Positions 25,410-32,372 of a DNA stretch of 64,000 nt are shown here, piece by piece. Numbering within the stretch: the first letter of the stretch is position 1; each line of letters opens with the position of its first letter. The notes under the pieces are model-generated. The model worked only from the letters and a program-made list of their open reading frames with translations, made no database searches and was not told the DNA's origin. The stretch comes from Actinomyces mediterranea. GTDB taxonomy: Bacteria > Actinomycetota > Actinomycetes > Actinomycetales > Actinomycetaceae. The stretch lies in assembly GCF_900155595.1 (NCBI RefSeq), contig NZ_FTPB01000004.1:1364001-1428000 (forward strand). Direction: 5' to 3'. The position numbers and the translations under genes were made by a program.

Positions 25410-26429
25410 GTGAGTGGACAGGACTGGCTTGAGAAGGACTTCTACGCAACCCTCGGAGTCGCCAAAGATGCTGACGCGGCTACCATCAAGAAGGCCTACC
25501 GCAAGCTTGCTCGCCAATGGCACCCCGACCAGAACCCCGGGGACGCGAAGGCGGAGGAGAAGTTCAAAGAGATCGGCGAGGCCTACGCGGTCCTCTCCGA
25601 TGAGGAGCAGCGCAAGCAATACGATGCGCTGCGCGCAATGGCGGGGGGCGGTGCCCGCTTCTCCGCGGGAGGCCCGGGGGCGTCGGGATTCACGGACTCC
25701 TTCTCCTCCTTCTTCGGCTCCAACGGGGCGAACTTCAGTTTCTCCACGTCGGGAGCCGAGGGCGACCTCGGGGACATCCTCTCGGGGATGTTCGCCCAGG
25801 GCGGCTTCGGCGGCGCCCAGGGCTACTCGGGCGCGTCTTTTCAGGGCGGGTCCCCCTTCGGGCAGCGCACCGCGCGCCCACACAAGGGGAGGGACCGGCA
25901 CGCCTCGGCGACCGTCTCCTTCCGCGATGCCCTCTCCGGCACGGAAGTGTCGATGACGATCGACTCCAAGCGCCAGAAGGTCCGCCTTCCCGCCGGGGTA
26001 AAGGACGGGCAGAGGATTCGACTGCGTGGCAAGGGCATGCCGGGAAGCAACGGCGGCCCCGCGGGCGACCTCGAAGTGACGATCCACGTCACACCGCACC
26101 CCGTGTATACGCGCGATGGCGACGATGTGCGGATCACCGTGCCCGTGTCGATCCCGGAGGCGGCGCTCGGGGCGAAGATCCAGGTGCCGCTCATTGACGG
26201 CAGGATAGTGACGGTGAAGGTGCCCGCGGGAACCCAGTCCGGCGCCGTCCTACGAGTGCGCAACGAGGGCGTGCGCACGGCGAAGAAGACGGGCGACCTA
26301 CTCATCGACATCGCCGTGACGATCCCCAAGAGCCTCTCGAAGGAGCAGAAGGATGCTCTGACCAGGCTCGCGAACGCCCTCGGCGATGCGGATCCGCGTC
26401 ACGGCCTCGCCGAATCGGCGAAGGAGTAG
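25410..26429 (+). CDS. dnaJ: DnaJ-type co-chaperone without zinc finger
   Basis: 339-residue Hsp40. The J domain occupies residues 8-75, with the HPD motif in [11 protein letters not shown] Gly/Phe-rich region follows (about 75-145) and then the C-terminal substrate-binding domain, with [22 protein letters not shown]. No CXXCXGXG repeats are present and the protein has no cysteine at all, so this is the zinc-less (type II, CbpA-like) form. That form is common as the dnaK-linked copy in some actinobacteria but differs from the E. coli DnaJ. The GTG start has GGAGGTGA upstream. It lies between grpE and hspR. Confidence 0.93.
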   Translation: MSGQDWLEKDFYATLGVAKDADAATIKKAYRKLARQWHPDQNPGDAKAEEKFKEIGEAYAVLSDEEQRKQYDALRAMAGGGARFSAGGPGASGFTDSFSSFFGSNGANFSFSTSGAEGDLGDILSGMFAQGGFGGAQGYSGASFQGGSPFGQRTARPHKGRDRHASATVSFRDALSGTEVSMTIDSKRQKVRLPAGVKDGQRIRLRGKGMPGSNGGPAGDLEVTIHVTPHPVYTRDGDDVRITVPVSIPEAALGAKIQVPLIDGRIVTVKVPAGTQSGAVLRVRNEGVRTAKKTGDLLIDIAVTIPKSLSKEQKDALTRLANALGDADPRHGLAESAKE

Positions 26430-26433
26430 TCCC

Positions 26434-26991
26434 ATGGCCAGGCCTACTCCAATGAACGGCGGGGACGACTCGACCCTCACCTTCGTCATCTCCGTGGCGG
26501 CGGAGTTGGCGGGGATGCATCCGCAGACCCTGCGCCAGTACGACCGCCTCGGCCTCGTCACGCCCGCCCGTACCAAGGGGCGCGGACGGCGCTACTCCCA
26601 GCGCGATATCCAGCGCCTGCGCGACGTGCAGAGGATGAGCCAGGAAGAGGGCATCAATCTGGCGGGCATCCGCCGGATCCTCGGCCTGGAGCGCCAGGTT
26701 GTACGACTCGAGAACGAGTGCGATGCCCTGCGTGAGAAGCTCGATGAATTGCAGGCGCGCCGCGACCGCATCTTCGCGGCCACTCCCACGGGGGAGGTGT
26801 CGCCGCTGCGCCGCGGAGAACGCCCCTGGTCGGAATCGACCACATCCGGGCAGCAGCGCGCAGAAGTCGCCGTCTGGCATCCGTGGCGCTCCTACGGCGC
26901 CTACCGTCCGGCGCGCACCATCCGCGCCGTCATCGAGGCGGACCCTCAGGGGACCCGCATGATCGAGGGAACGGTCACAGTCGTCTCCTGA
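26434..26991 (+). CDS. hspR: HspR heat-shock repressor (MerR family)
   Basis: 185-residue repressor that binds HAIR operators and uses DnaK as co-repressor. The N-terminal MerR helix-turn-helix reads ISVAAELAGMHPQTLRQYDRLGLVTPARTKGRGRRYSQRDIQRL, followed by a dimerisation helix with LERQVVRLENECDALREKL. The ATG at 26434 has AAGGAG just before it, overlapping the dnaJ stop; the longer open frame is not favoured. It is the last gene of the dnaK operon, so it represses its own synthesis. Matching HAIR boxes occur before dnaK and before clpB in this window. Confidence 0.95.
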   Translation: MARPTPMNGGDDSTLTFVISVAAELAGMHPQTLRQYDRLGLVTPARTKGRGRRYSQRDIQRLRDVQRMSQEEGINLAGIRRILGLERQVVRLENECDALREKLDELQARRDRIFAATPTGEVSPLRRGERPWSESTTSGQQRAEVAVWHPWRSYGAYRPARTIRAVIEADPQGTRMIEGTVTVVS

Positions 26992-27171
26992 GTCGACGCC
27001 TCTGCTCGCGCGCTTCGACTTCCCGGTCGGCAACACGGTTCAGGCGGCGAGCGTGCGCAATAGGTCCGGACGACGATTCCGGTGGAGCACGTCGAAGAGG
27101 GGCTCGGGCGCAATAGCGGGTCATCCGAATTTTGCGGCCTTATCGCGCCAGGTGCTCACTATCAGTATTCT

Positions 27172-27186
27172 TCAACAGTCTGTTGA
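27172..27186. promoter_or_regulatory. Palindromic operator candidate upstream of the YheO-like regulator
   Basis: TCAACAG-T-CTGTTGA, a perfect palindrome with 7-base arms. It overlaps a likely -35 element TTGACT (27183-27188), which is followed 17 bases later by TTTGAT (27206-27211). A very similar site lies inside the coding region at 27306-27322. Self-regulation by the encoded protein is a reasonable guess. Confidence 0.55.
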
Positions 27187-27250
27187 CTTCATACGTATTT
27201 TGTTGTTTGATTGTACAAATCAATCGAAGTCGACCAAAGGTGGAAAACCT

Positions 27251-27925
27251 ATGGGGAATGCGTCACGGGTCATAGATGCTGAAAGAGAGTGCATCCTCGC
27301 TACGCTTCAACAGCTTGTTGAACCATTGTGTGCCTCCATCGTCGGCCCTTCGGAAGTCGTCGTCCATGATCTCGATCTTCTACCCCATTCGATCATCGCC
27401 GTCTCGGGGAGCCTGACGGGACGCACAGTCGGAGACCCCGCCACCGATGCCCTCTTGAAGGCCGCGGTCTGCGATGAACTCAACACCCGCCTCGGCTACC
27501 GGACGACTTCGCCGGACGGCAAGAACCTTCTATCCACCACGATCGTCTTCCGGGATTCAACGGGGGCCCCCGTCGCAGCACTGTGCATCAACCGGGATAT
27601 CACCCAATGGGAGGCGCTCCACTCCATCGGAGCATCCCTCGGCGCCCTCATCCACGACGAGGCCCCTCCCCCTCCCGACGCCCAGGAGTCTTTCGTGCAC
27701 GACGTCGACGAGCTCGCCGCACTCCTCTTGCACAAGGCGATCGAGGGGATTCCCGTGTCTGTCGACGACATGCGCAAAGAACACAAGGTCGACGTCGTTC
27801 GACGCCTCAAGGAGCACGGGTTCTTCCTCCTGCGCGATGCTGCGAGCATGGCTGCTGAGGCCCTCCAATGCACGCGTTTCTCCATCTACAACTACCTCAA
27901 TGAGATCGATGCGGAGAAGAAGTGA
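27251..27925 (+). CDS. YheO-like PAS and helix-turn-helix regulator
   Basis: 224-residue protein matching the YheO/DauR family. The N-terminal PAS-like YheO domain (about residues 10-120) has VEPLCASIVGPSEVVVHDLD and INRDITQWEAL near its end. The C-terminal helix-turn-helix (about 160-220) includes KVDVVRRLKEHGFFLLRDAASMAAEALQCTRFSIYNYL-type sequence. The ATG at 27251 has AAAGGTGG upstream. Its stop overlaps the start of a MalY-type lyase (GTGA), so it probably controls that gene and the transporter after it. Two copies of a TTCAACAG-type palindrome sit in and before the gene. Members of this family sense small amino-acid-like ligands, but the ligand here is unknown. Confidence 0.85.
   Translation: MGNASRVIDAERECILATLQQLVEPLCASIVGPSEVVVHDLDLLPHSIIAVSGSLTGRTVGDPATDALLKAAVCDELNTRLGYRTTSPDGKNLLSTTIVFRDSTGAPVAALCINRDITQWEALHSIGASLGALIHDEAPPPPDAQESFVHDVDELAALLLHKAIEGIPVSVDDMRKEHKVDVVRRLKEHGFFLLRDAASMAAEALQCTRFSIYNYLNEIDAEKK
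27306..27322. promoter_or_regulatory. Second copy of the palindrome inside the regulator gene
   Basis: TTCAACA-GCT-TGTTGAA, matching 14 of 17 bases of the upstream site at 27171-27187 and located 135 bases downstream. The spacing is about 13 helical turns, which would allow repressor looping. It may also be chance, since it encodes LQQLVE. Confidence 0.35.
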
Positions 27926-29124
27926 ACGACTCGGATCCCGACTTCACCACCCGTCTGTCGCGCTGGGGGACCCACAGCGCCAAATGGGATCTCCTCGCCT
28001 CCCGCTTGGGCGACGACGTCATCGCCCTGTCGGTCGCGGACATGGAGTTCCAGACCTGCTCGGCAGTCGTCGACGCAGTCACCCTCGCCGCCTTGCACGG
28101 CTCCTACGGATACACCGAAGTCTTCCCCGACTTCGCTGAGGCCGCGGTCGGCTGGCAGCGCCGCCGCCACGGTTGGGCGCCCGACGCAGAGGACGTCCAC
28201 TTCTTCCCGAGAGTCGTTCAGTGCGTATCCGCCCTCGTCAATTTCATCCTCCCGAGCGAGGACGGTCGTCGCGTCCGCGTCGCCACTCTCAGCCCCGCGT
28301 ATTCCCCCCTCCTCGAGGTCTGCGAGCGCTCGGGGGTGGAACTCGCCCGCATCCCCCTCGCCGACACCGCGACGAGGGCGCGCATCGACTGGGGCGCCCT
28401 CGAAACAGCCCTCCACGACGCCGACCTCTTCTTGTGGACGAACCCCCACAATCCGACCGGTCGCGTCTGGACAACAGAGGAACTCAGACGTCTCGCGGAT
28501 ATCCTCCGTGAGGGGAGCGTCCTCGTCCTCTCCGACGACATCCACTCGGACTTCACCCGACCGGGGCGACCCTCTTACACGGCCCTGGCCGCCATAGCCC
28601 CCGACCTGTGGGAATCGGGGCGCATCATCCAGTGCGCATCTCCCGGCAAGACCTTCACCATCGCGGGCCTGGAGGCGACCGCCATCTGTGTGCACGGCGA
28701 ACTCGGGGATCGTCTCGAAGCGGGCAAGCGCCGCATGGGCTTGCACAATCCCAACTACTTCGCCATTCCCGCAGTGCTCGCCGCGTGGAACGAGGGCGGC
28801 CCCTGGGCTGACGAACTCCTACGAGTCATTGACCGCAACATTCGAGCAGCCCTCGACATCTTCGCCCGCCTGCTCCCCGACGCTGCGGCCTGCGACCCGG
28901 ACGGGACCTACCTCATATGGGTCGACGCCTCCGCCTACATCGAGGACGAGGAGGACCTTGCCCGCGCCTGTCGAGCCGCCCGGGTCGCCGTCAGTCCCGG
29001 CGGTGACTTCGGACCGGGGTACGAGCAGTACTTCCGAGTCAACACCGCGCTGCCCCGCCGCGACCTCGAAAAGGGGCTCATCCGATTGTGCTCGGCCCTC
29101 GCACACCGCGAAGCGGAATCCTGA
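27922..29124 (+). CDS. MalY/PatB-type C-S lyase (PLP aminotransferase fold)
   Basis: 400-residue pyridoxal-phosphate enzyme of the MalY/PatB group. The start MNDSDPDFTTRLSRWGTHSAKWD and the phrase LSVADMEFQTCSAVVDAV are typical. The PLP lysine is Lys243 in SPGKTFTIAGLEA, and DLFLWTNPHNPTGRVW carries the ring-stacking Asn/Pro region. Members cleave cystathionine or cysteine conjugates, giving pyruvate or 2-oxobutanoate, ammonia and a thiol. It overlaps the regulator gene (GTGA) and is followed by an NhaC-type transporter. A pathway that imports and splits a sulfur compound is inferred. Simple aminotransferase activity is the main alternative. Confidence 0.88.
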   Translation: MNDSDPDFTTRLSRWGTHSAKWDLLASRLGDDVIALSVADMEFQTCSAVVDAVTLAALHGSYGYTEVFPDFAEAAVGWQRRRHGWAPDAEDVHFFPRVVQCVSALVNFILPSEDGRRVRVATLSPAYSPLLEVCERSGVELARIPLADTATRARIDWGALETALHDADLFLWTNPHNPTGRVWTTEELRRLADILREGSVLVLSDDIHSDFTRPGRPSYTALAAIAPDLWESGRIIQCASPGKTFTIAGLEATAICVHGELGDRLEAGKRRMGLHNPNYFAIPAVLAAWNEGGPWADELLRVIDRNIRAALDIFARLLPDAAACDPDGTYLIWVDASAYIEDEEDLARACRAARVAVSPGGDFGPGYEQYFRVNTALPRRDLEKGLIRLCSALAHREAES

Positions 29125-29175
29125 ACATCCCACAGGCGCACTGTCATGGCGGGCGCCCCCATCGAAAGGACAATG

Positions 29176-30654
29176 ATGCCTCCTGAACCCACAGTCGTCC
29201 CCGTCGCAGAGACGACGAGCCCGCGCGCTCATCGCACTCCCTCGATCGCCATGGCCGCGATCCCCGTCATCACTCTCGTCGTCTTGCTCGGAGGCGGGTA
29301 CATTTTCGCCCAACTTCCCGTTGAGCCGCTCCTCATCGCCTCCGCGGTCGTCGCCGGAATCGTCGCCTGGCGGCTCGGCTACTCGTGGGAGGAGATCATG
29401 GGATCGGTCGCCGAAAAAATCGCCAAGACCATGCCCGCGATCCTCATCCTCATCTCCGTCGGCATGCTCATCGGCACATGGATGGCCGGCGGCACCATCC
29501 CGATGCTCATCTACTACGGGCTGAAGATCATCGATCCGCAGTATCTCGCAGTCATCGCCCTGCTCGTCACCGCCATCGTCTCGCTGTGCACGGGCACATC
29601 ATGGGGCTCGGCTGGGACGGTCGGAGTCGCCTTCATGGGCGTCGCCGTCGGCATGGATGCCAACCTGCCGATGGTCGCGGGCGCCGTCGTCTCCGGCGCC
29701 TACTTCGGCGACAAGCTCTCCCCCCTGTCCGATACGACGAACATCGCGTCGATGGCGACCGGTGTCAACCTCTTCACCCATATCCGCCATCTCCTGTGGA
29801 CCACGCTCCCCTCGCTCCTCACCGCGGCCCTGATCTACCTGGTGTTCGGAATGGGGCTCAAGGGGGGTGAGGTTCCCGAAAAGGTCGGCGACATCCTCGC
29901 GACTCTCGATTCGGCGTTCTCATGGAACCTCCTCCTGCTTGTACCGATCGTCATCGTGCTGGGCGGTTCGATGTGGAAGAAACCGACTGTCCCCGTCATC
30001 CTCGTGTCCAGCGCTGTCGCCATGTTCAACGCGGTCGTCTTCCAGGGCATCGCCGTCAAGGACACCGTCGTCGCAGCCGTTAACGGCTTCAATGTCGAGA
30101 TGGTGGCGAAGAACGGCTTCGATGCAGACCATGTCATCGAGGACGTGACGCGATTGCTCAACCGTGGCGGCATGAACTCCATGATGTCGGTCCTGCTCAT
30201 CTGCTTCTGTGCGATCACCTTCGCCGGCGTCATCGCGGTGTCGGGCTCCCTCGATGTCCTCATCTCGAATCTCCTCAAGCCGGTTAAGAGCACATTCGGA
30301 CTCATCGCGGCGACGATCATCACGGGGCTCGCGACCATCGGCATCACCTCCAATGGCCAGGTCTCACTACTCATCCCCGGCGAGATGCTCCGAGACGAGT
30401 ACGTCAAGCGCGGACTCGACCCGAAGAACCTATCCCGTACGATCGAGGACTCGGCGACCCTATGGGAGCCGATCCTGCCCTGGACGTCGGCCGGCGCCTA
30501 CATGGCGGGCACGCTCGGCGTGGCGACACTGTCATATATGCCATGGGCCGTGTGCAACTGGATCGCGATCTGCTTCGCAATGCTGTGGGGAGCGACCGGC
30601 ATCGGCATCGCCCGTCTATCGAAGGAGCGTCAGGAGGAGCTGTTGAAGGCCTGA
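29176..30654 (+). CDS. NhaC-family secondary transporter
   Basis: About 492-residue membrane protein with some twelve hydrophobic helices, of the Na+/H+ antiporter NhaC family. Recognisable stretches are TAIVSLCTGTSWGSAGTVGVAFMGVAVGM and GAVVSGAYFGDKLSPLSDTTNIA, and a GYSWEEI-like segment near the start. The ATG at 29176 has GAAAGGA five bases upstream; ATGs at 29173 and 29146 are possible. Gene order after a C-S lyase and an amino-acid-type regulator suggests that the substrate is an organic sulfur or amino acid compound rather than sodium alone, since several NhaC members move organic anions or methionine. That is inference. Confidence 0.85.
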   Translation: MPPEPTVVPVAETTSPRAHRTPSIAMAAIPVITLVVLLGGGYIFAQLPVEPLLIASAVVAGIVAWRLGYSWEEIMGSVAEKIAKTMPAILILISVGMLIGTWMAGGTIPMLIYYGLKIIDPQYLAVIALLVTAIVSLCTGTSWGSAGTVGVAFMGVAVGMDANLPMVAGAVVSGAYFGDKLSPLSDTTNIASMATGVNLFTHIRHLLWTTLPSLLTAALIYLVFGMGLKGGEVPEKVGDILATLDSAFSWNLLLLVPIVIVLGGSMWKKPTVPVILVSSAVAMFNAVVFQGIAVKDTVVAAVNGFNVEMVAKNGFDADHVIEDVTRLLNRGGMNSMMSVLLICFCAITFAGVIAVSGSLDVLISNLLKPVKSTFGLIAATIITGLATIGITSNGQVSLLIPGEMLRDEYVKRGLDPKNLSRTIEDSATLWEPILPWTSAGAYMAGTLGVATLSYMPWAVCNWIAICFAMLWGATGIGIARLSKERQEELLKA

Positions 30655-30713
30655 GGGTTTGGCCCGGATCCTCGCCTCCGCGTGGGGCGATCACAATCGA
30701 ATACTCATGAGAA

Positions 30714-30752
30714 GGCGGAGTTCACGCAGGTTCGCCCTGTGTGAACTCCGCC
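30714..30752 (+). terminator. Hairpin after the transporter gene
   Basis: GGCGGAGTTCAC (30714-30725) pairs with GTGAACTCCGCC (30741-30752), enclosing a partly paired GCAGG-TTCG-CCCTGT core. No T run follows, as is common in high-GC actinobacteria. It lies 60 bases after the NhaC-type gene stop. Confidence 0.6.
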
Positions 30753-30900
30753 GCGTTCATGCGCTGCAGCAGCACCTCAGTGGAAGCCCTTCCAGTCGCC
30801 GTGCAAATATGCGCACGAATCACCGGGCCTCTGTGCCTTTCCCGTATGAGGCTCTAATCTACGTGAGATCGATCCCGAACAGTGGTGAGGAGAATCACTG

Positions 30901-32370
30901 ATGAAACCCCGCTCGGTCGCAGCTGCCGCCTGCCTTCCCCTGATTGTCGGCGTCATGGCATCCGGCCCCGTCCTCGCCGCCCCCGCGCAGCCGCCGACCA
31001 CCGGTGTGCTCACGGTCGCCACATTCAATGCCAGCCTCAACCGCGATGCGGGTGGCCAGCTCCTCACAGACCTCGCCACCCCGAACAACGCACAGGCTTC
31101 GAACGTCGCGGAAACCATTCAGAGGGTGGATCCGGACATCCTCCTCGTCAACGAATTCGACTACGACGCCGAAGGCAGAGCCGTTGACCTGTTCCGCACG
31201 AACTACCTCGAAGTCGCCCATAACGGCGCCGCCCCCGTCTCCTACCCCTACGCCTGGTCGGGACCGGTGAACACCGGCGTGCCCAGCGGCTTCGACCTGG
31301 ATAAGGATGGGACGAACAACGGCCCGAGCGACGCCTGGGGCTTCGGCACGTTCCCGGGTCAATACGGTTTCGTCGTCTACTCGAAGTATCCGATCAAGAC
31401 CGACCAGATCCGCACGTTCCAGAACTTCTTGTGGAAGGACATGCCGGGCGCCCTCCTCCCGACCAACGCCGATGGCACGGGCTGGTACTCCGACGAGGTG
31501 CTCCAGCGCTTCCCCCTCTCGTCTAAGACGCACGCCGACCTGCCGGTCGACGTCGACGGCACGACCGTCCACGTCCTCGCCGCGCACCCGACCCCGCCCT
31601 CGTTCGACGGACCCGAGCAGCGCAACAAGAAACGCAACTTTGACGAGATCCACGTGTGGGCCGACTACGTAGCGAACCGGGCCGACTACCTCTACGACGA
31701 CAATGGCGTCAAAGGCGGCCTTCCCGCCGATGCGAACTTCGTCATCCTCGGCGACTACAACTCCGATCCGCTCGACGGCGATTCGTACCCGGGAGCCATC
31801 GACCAGCTTCTCGCCAGCCCCCGAATCGTCGACACGCTACCGACCTCGCAGGGCGGCCCTCTCGAGGCTCAGCTCCAGGGCGGCGCGAACCTCACCCACA
31901 AGACGGACCCGAAGTTCGACACGGGCGACTTCACCGATGATCCGCGGCCGGGGAATCTGCGCATCGACTACGTGCTGCCGAACGCGGGTACGCAGGTCGA
32001 CGAGGCGCAGGTCTTGTGGCCAACCCGCGACGACGAGCTGTTCCGCCTCACCGGCCTCCACCCCTTCCCAACCTCGGACCACCGCATGGTCTGGACGAAG
32101 CTGCGCTTCCCGACGACAGAGCCTCCCGCTCCGGAGCAGCCGGAGCCCGGAGAGCAGACCCCCGCAGACCCCGGCAAGGAATCGGACAGCGGTGCGGATG
32201 CCGGTCCCAGCGGTATGCCGAAGGCCCTTGAACAGCCCAATGCCCTGGCGAACACGGGAGCCGTGAGCGGGGCCGCTCTCGGCTTCGCACTCGTCCTCAC
32301 AACGATCGGTGCGGGCGTCCTCGCGTCGGCCGGTTCGGGTGCCCTTCCACACCGCGGCCGCAGGGGCTGA
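30901..32370 (+). CDS. Secreted, sortase-anchored endonuclease/exonuclease/phosphatase-fold protein
   Basis: 489-residue exported protein. Signal peptide (about 1-28, ending AAPA). The rest is an EEP-fold domain with the expected active-site blocks: VATFNASLNRD (Asn), ILLVNEFDYD (Glu), FVILGDYNSDPLDGDS (Asp/Asn) and SDHRMVWTKLRF (Asp/His). A Pro/Glu-rich linker (about 405-430) leads to LANTG (449-453), a hydrophobic helix and a basic tail. LANTG matches the LAXTG form recognised by class E sortases, unlike the LPITG of the pullulanase. The ATG at 30901 has GAGGAG upstream. Substrate may be phosphate esters or nucleic acid; the choice cannot be made from sequence alone. Confidence 0.85.
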   Translation: MKPRSVAAAACLPLIVGVMASGPVLAAPAQPPTTGVLTVATFNASLNRDAGGQLLTDLATPNNAQASNVAETIQRVDPDILLVNEFDYDAEGRAVDLFRTNYLEVAHNGAAPVSYPYAWSGPVNTGVPSGFDLDKDGTNNGPSDAWGFGTFPGQYGFVVYSKYPIKTDQIRTFQNFLWKDMPGALLPTNADGTGWYSDEVLQRFPLSSKTHADLPVDVDGTTVHVLAAHPTPPSFDGPEQRNKKRNFDEIHVWADYVANRADYLYDDNGVKGGLPADANFVILGDYNSDPLDGDSYPGAIDQLLASPRIVDTLPTSQGGPLEAQLQGGANLTHKTDPKFDTGDFTDDPRPGNLRIDYVLPNAGTQVDEAQVLWPTRDDELFRLTGLHPFPTSDHRMVWTKLRFPTTEPPAPEQPEPGEQTPADPGKESDSGADAGPSGMPKALEQPNALANTGAVSGAALGFALVLTTIGAGVLASAGSGALPHRGRRG

Positions 32371-32372
32371 GC

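Noticed and set aside
24631-25449. Long minus-strand frames over dnaK, grpE, dnaJ and other genes
   Set aside because: These are antisense shadows of real genes in high-GC DNA with no independent start signals or motifs.
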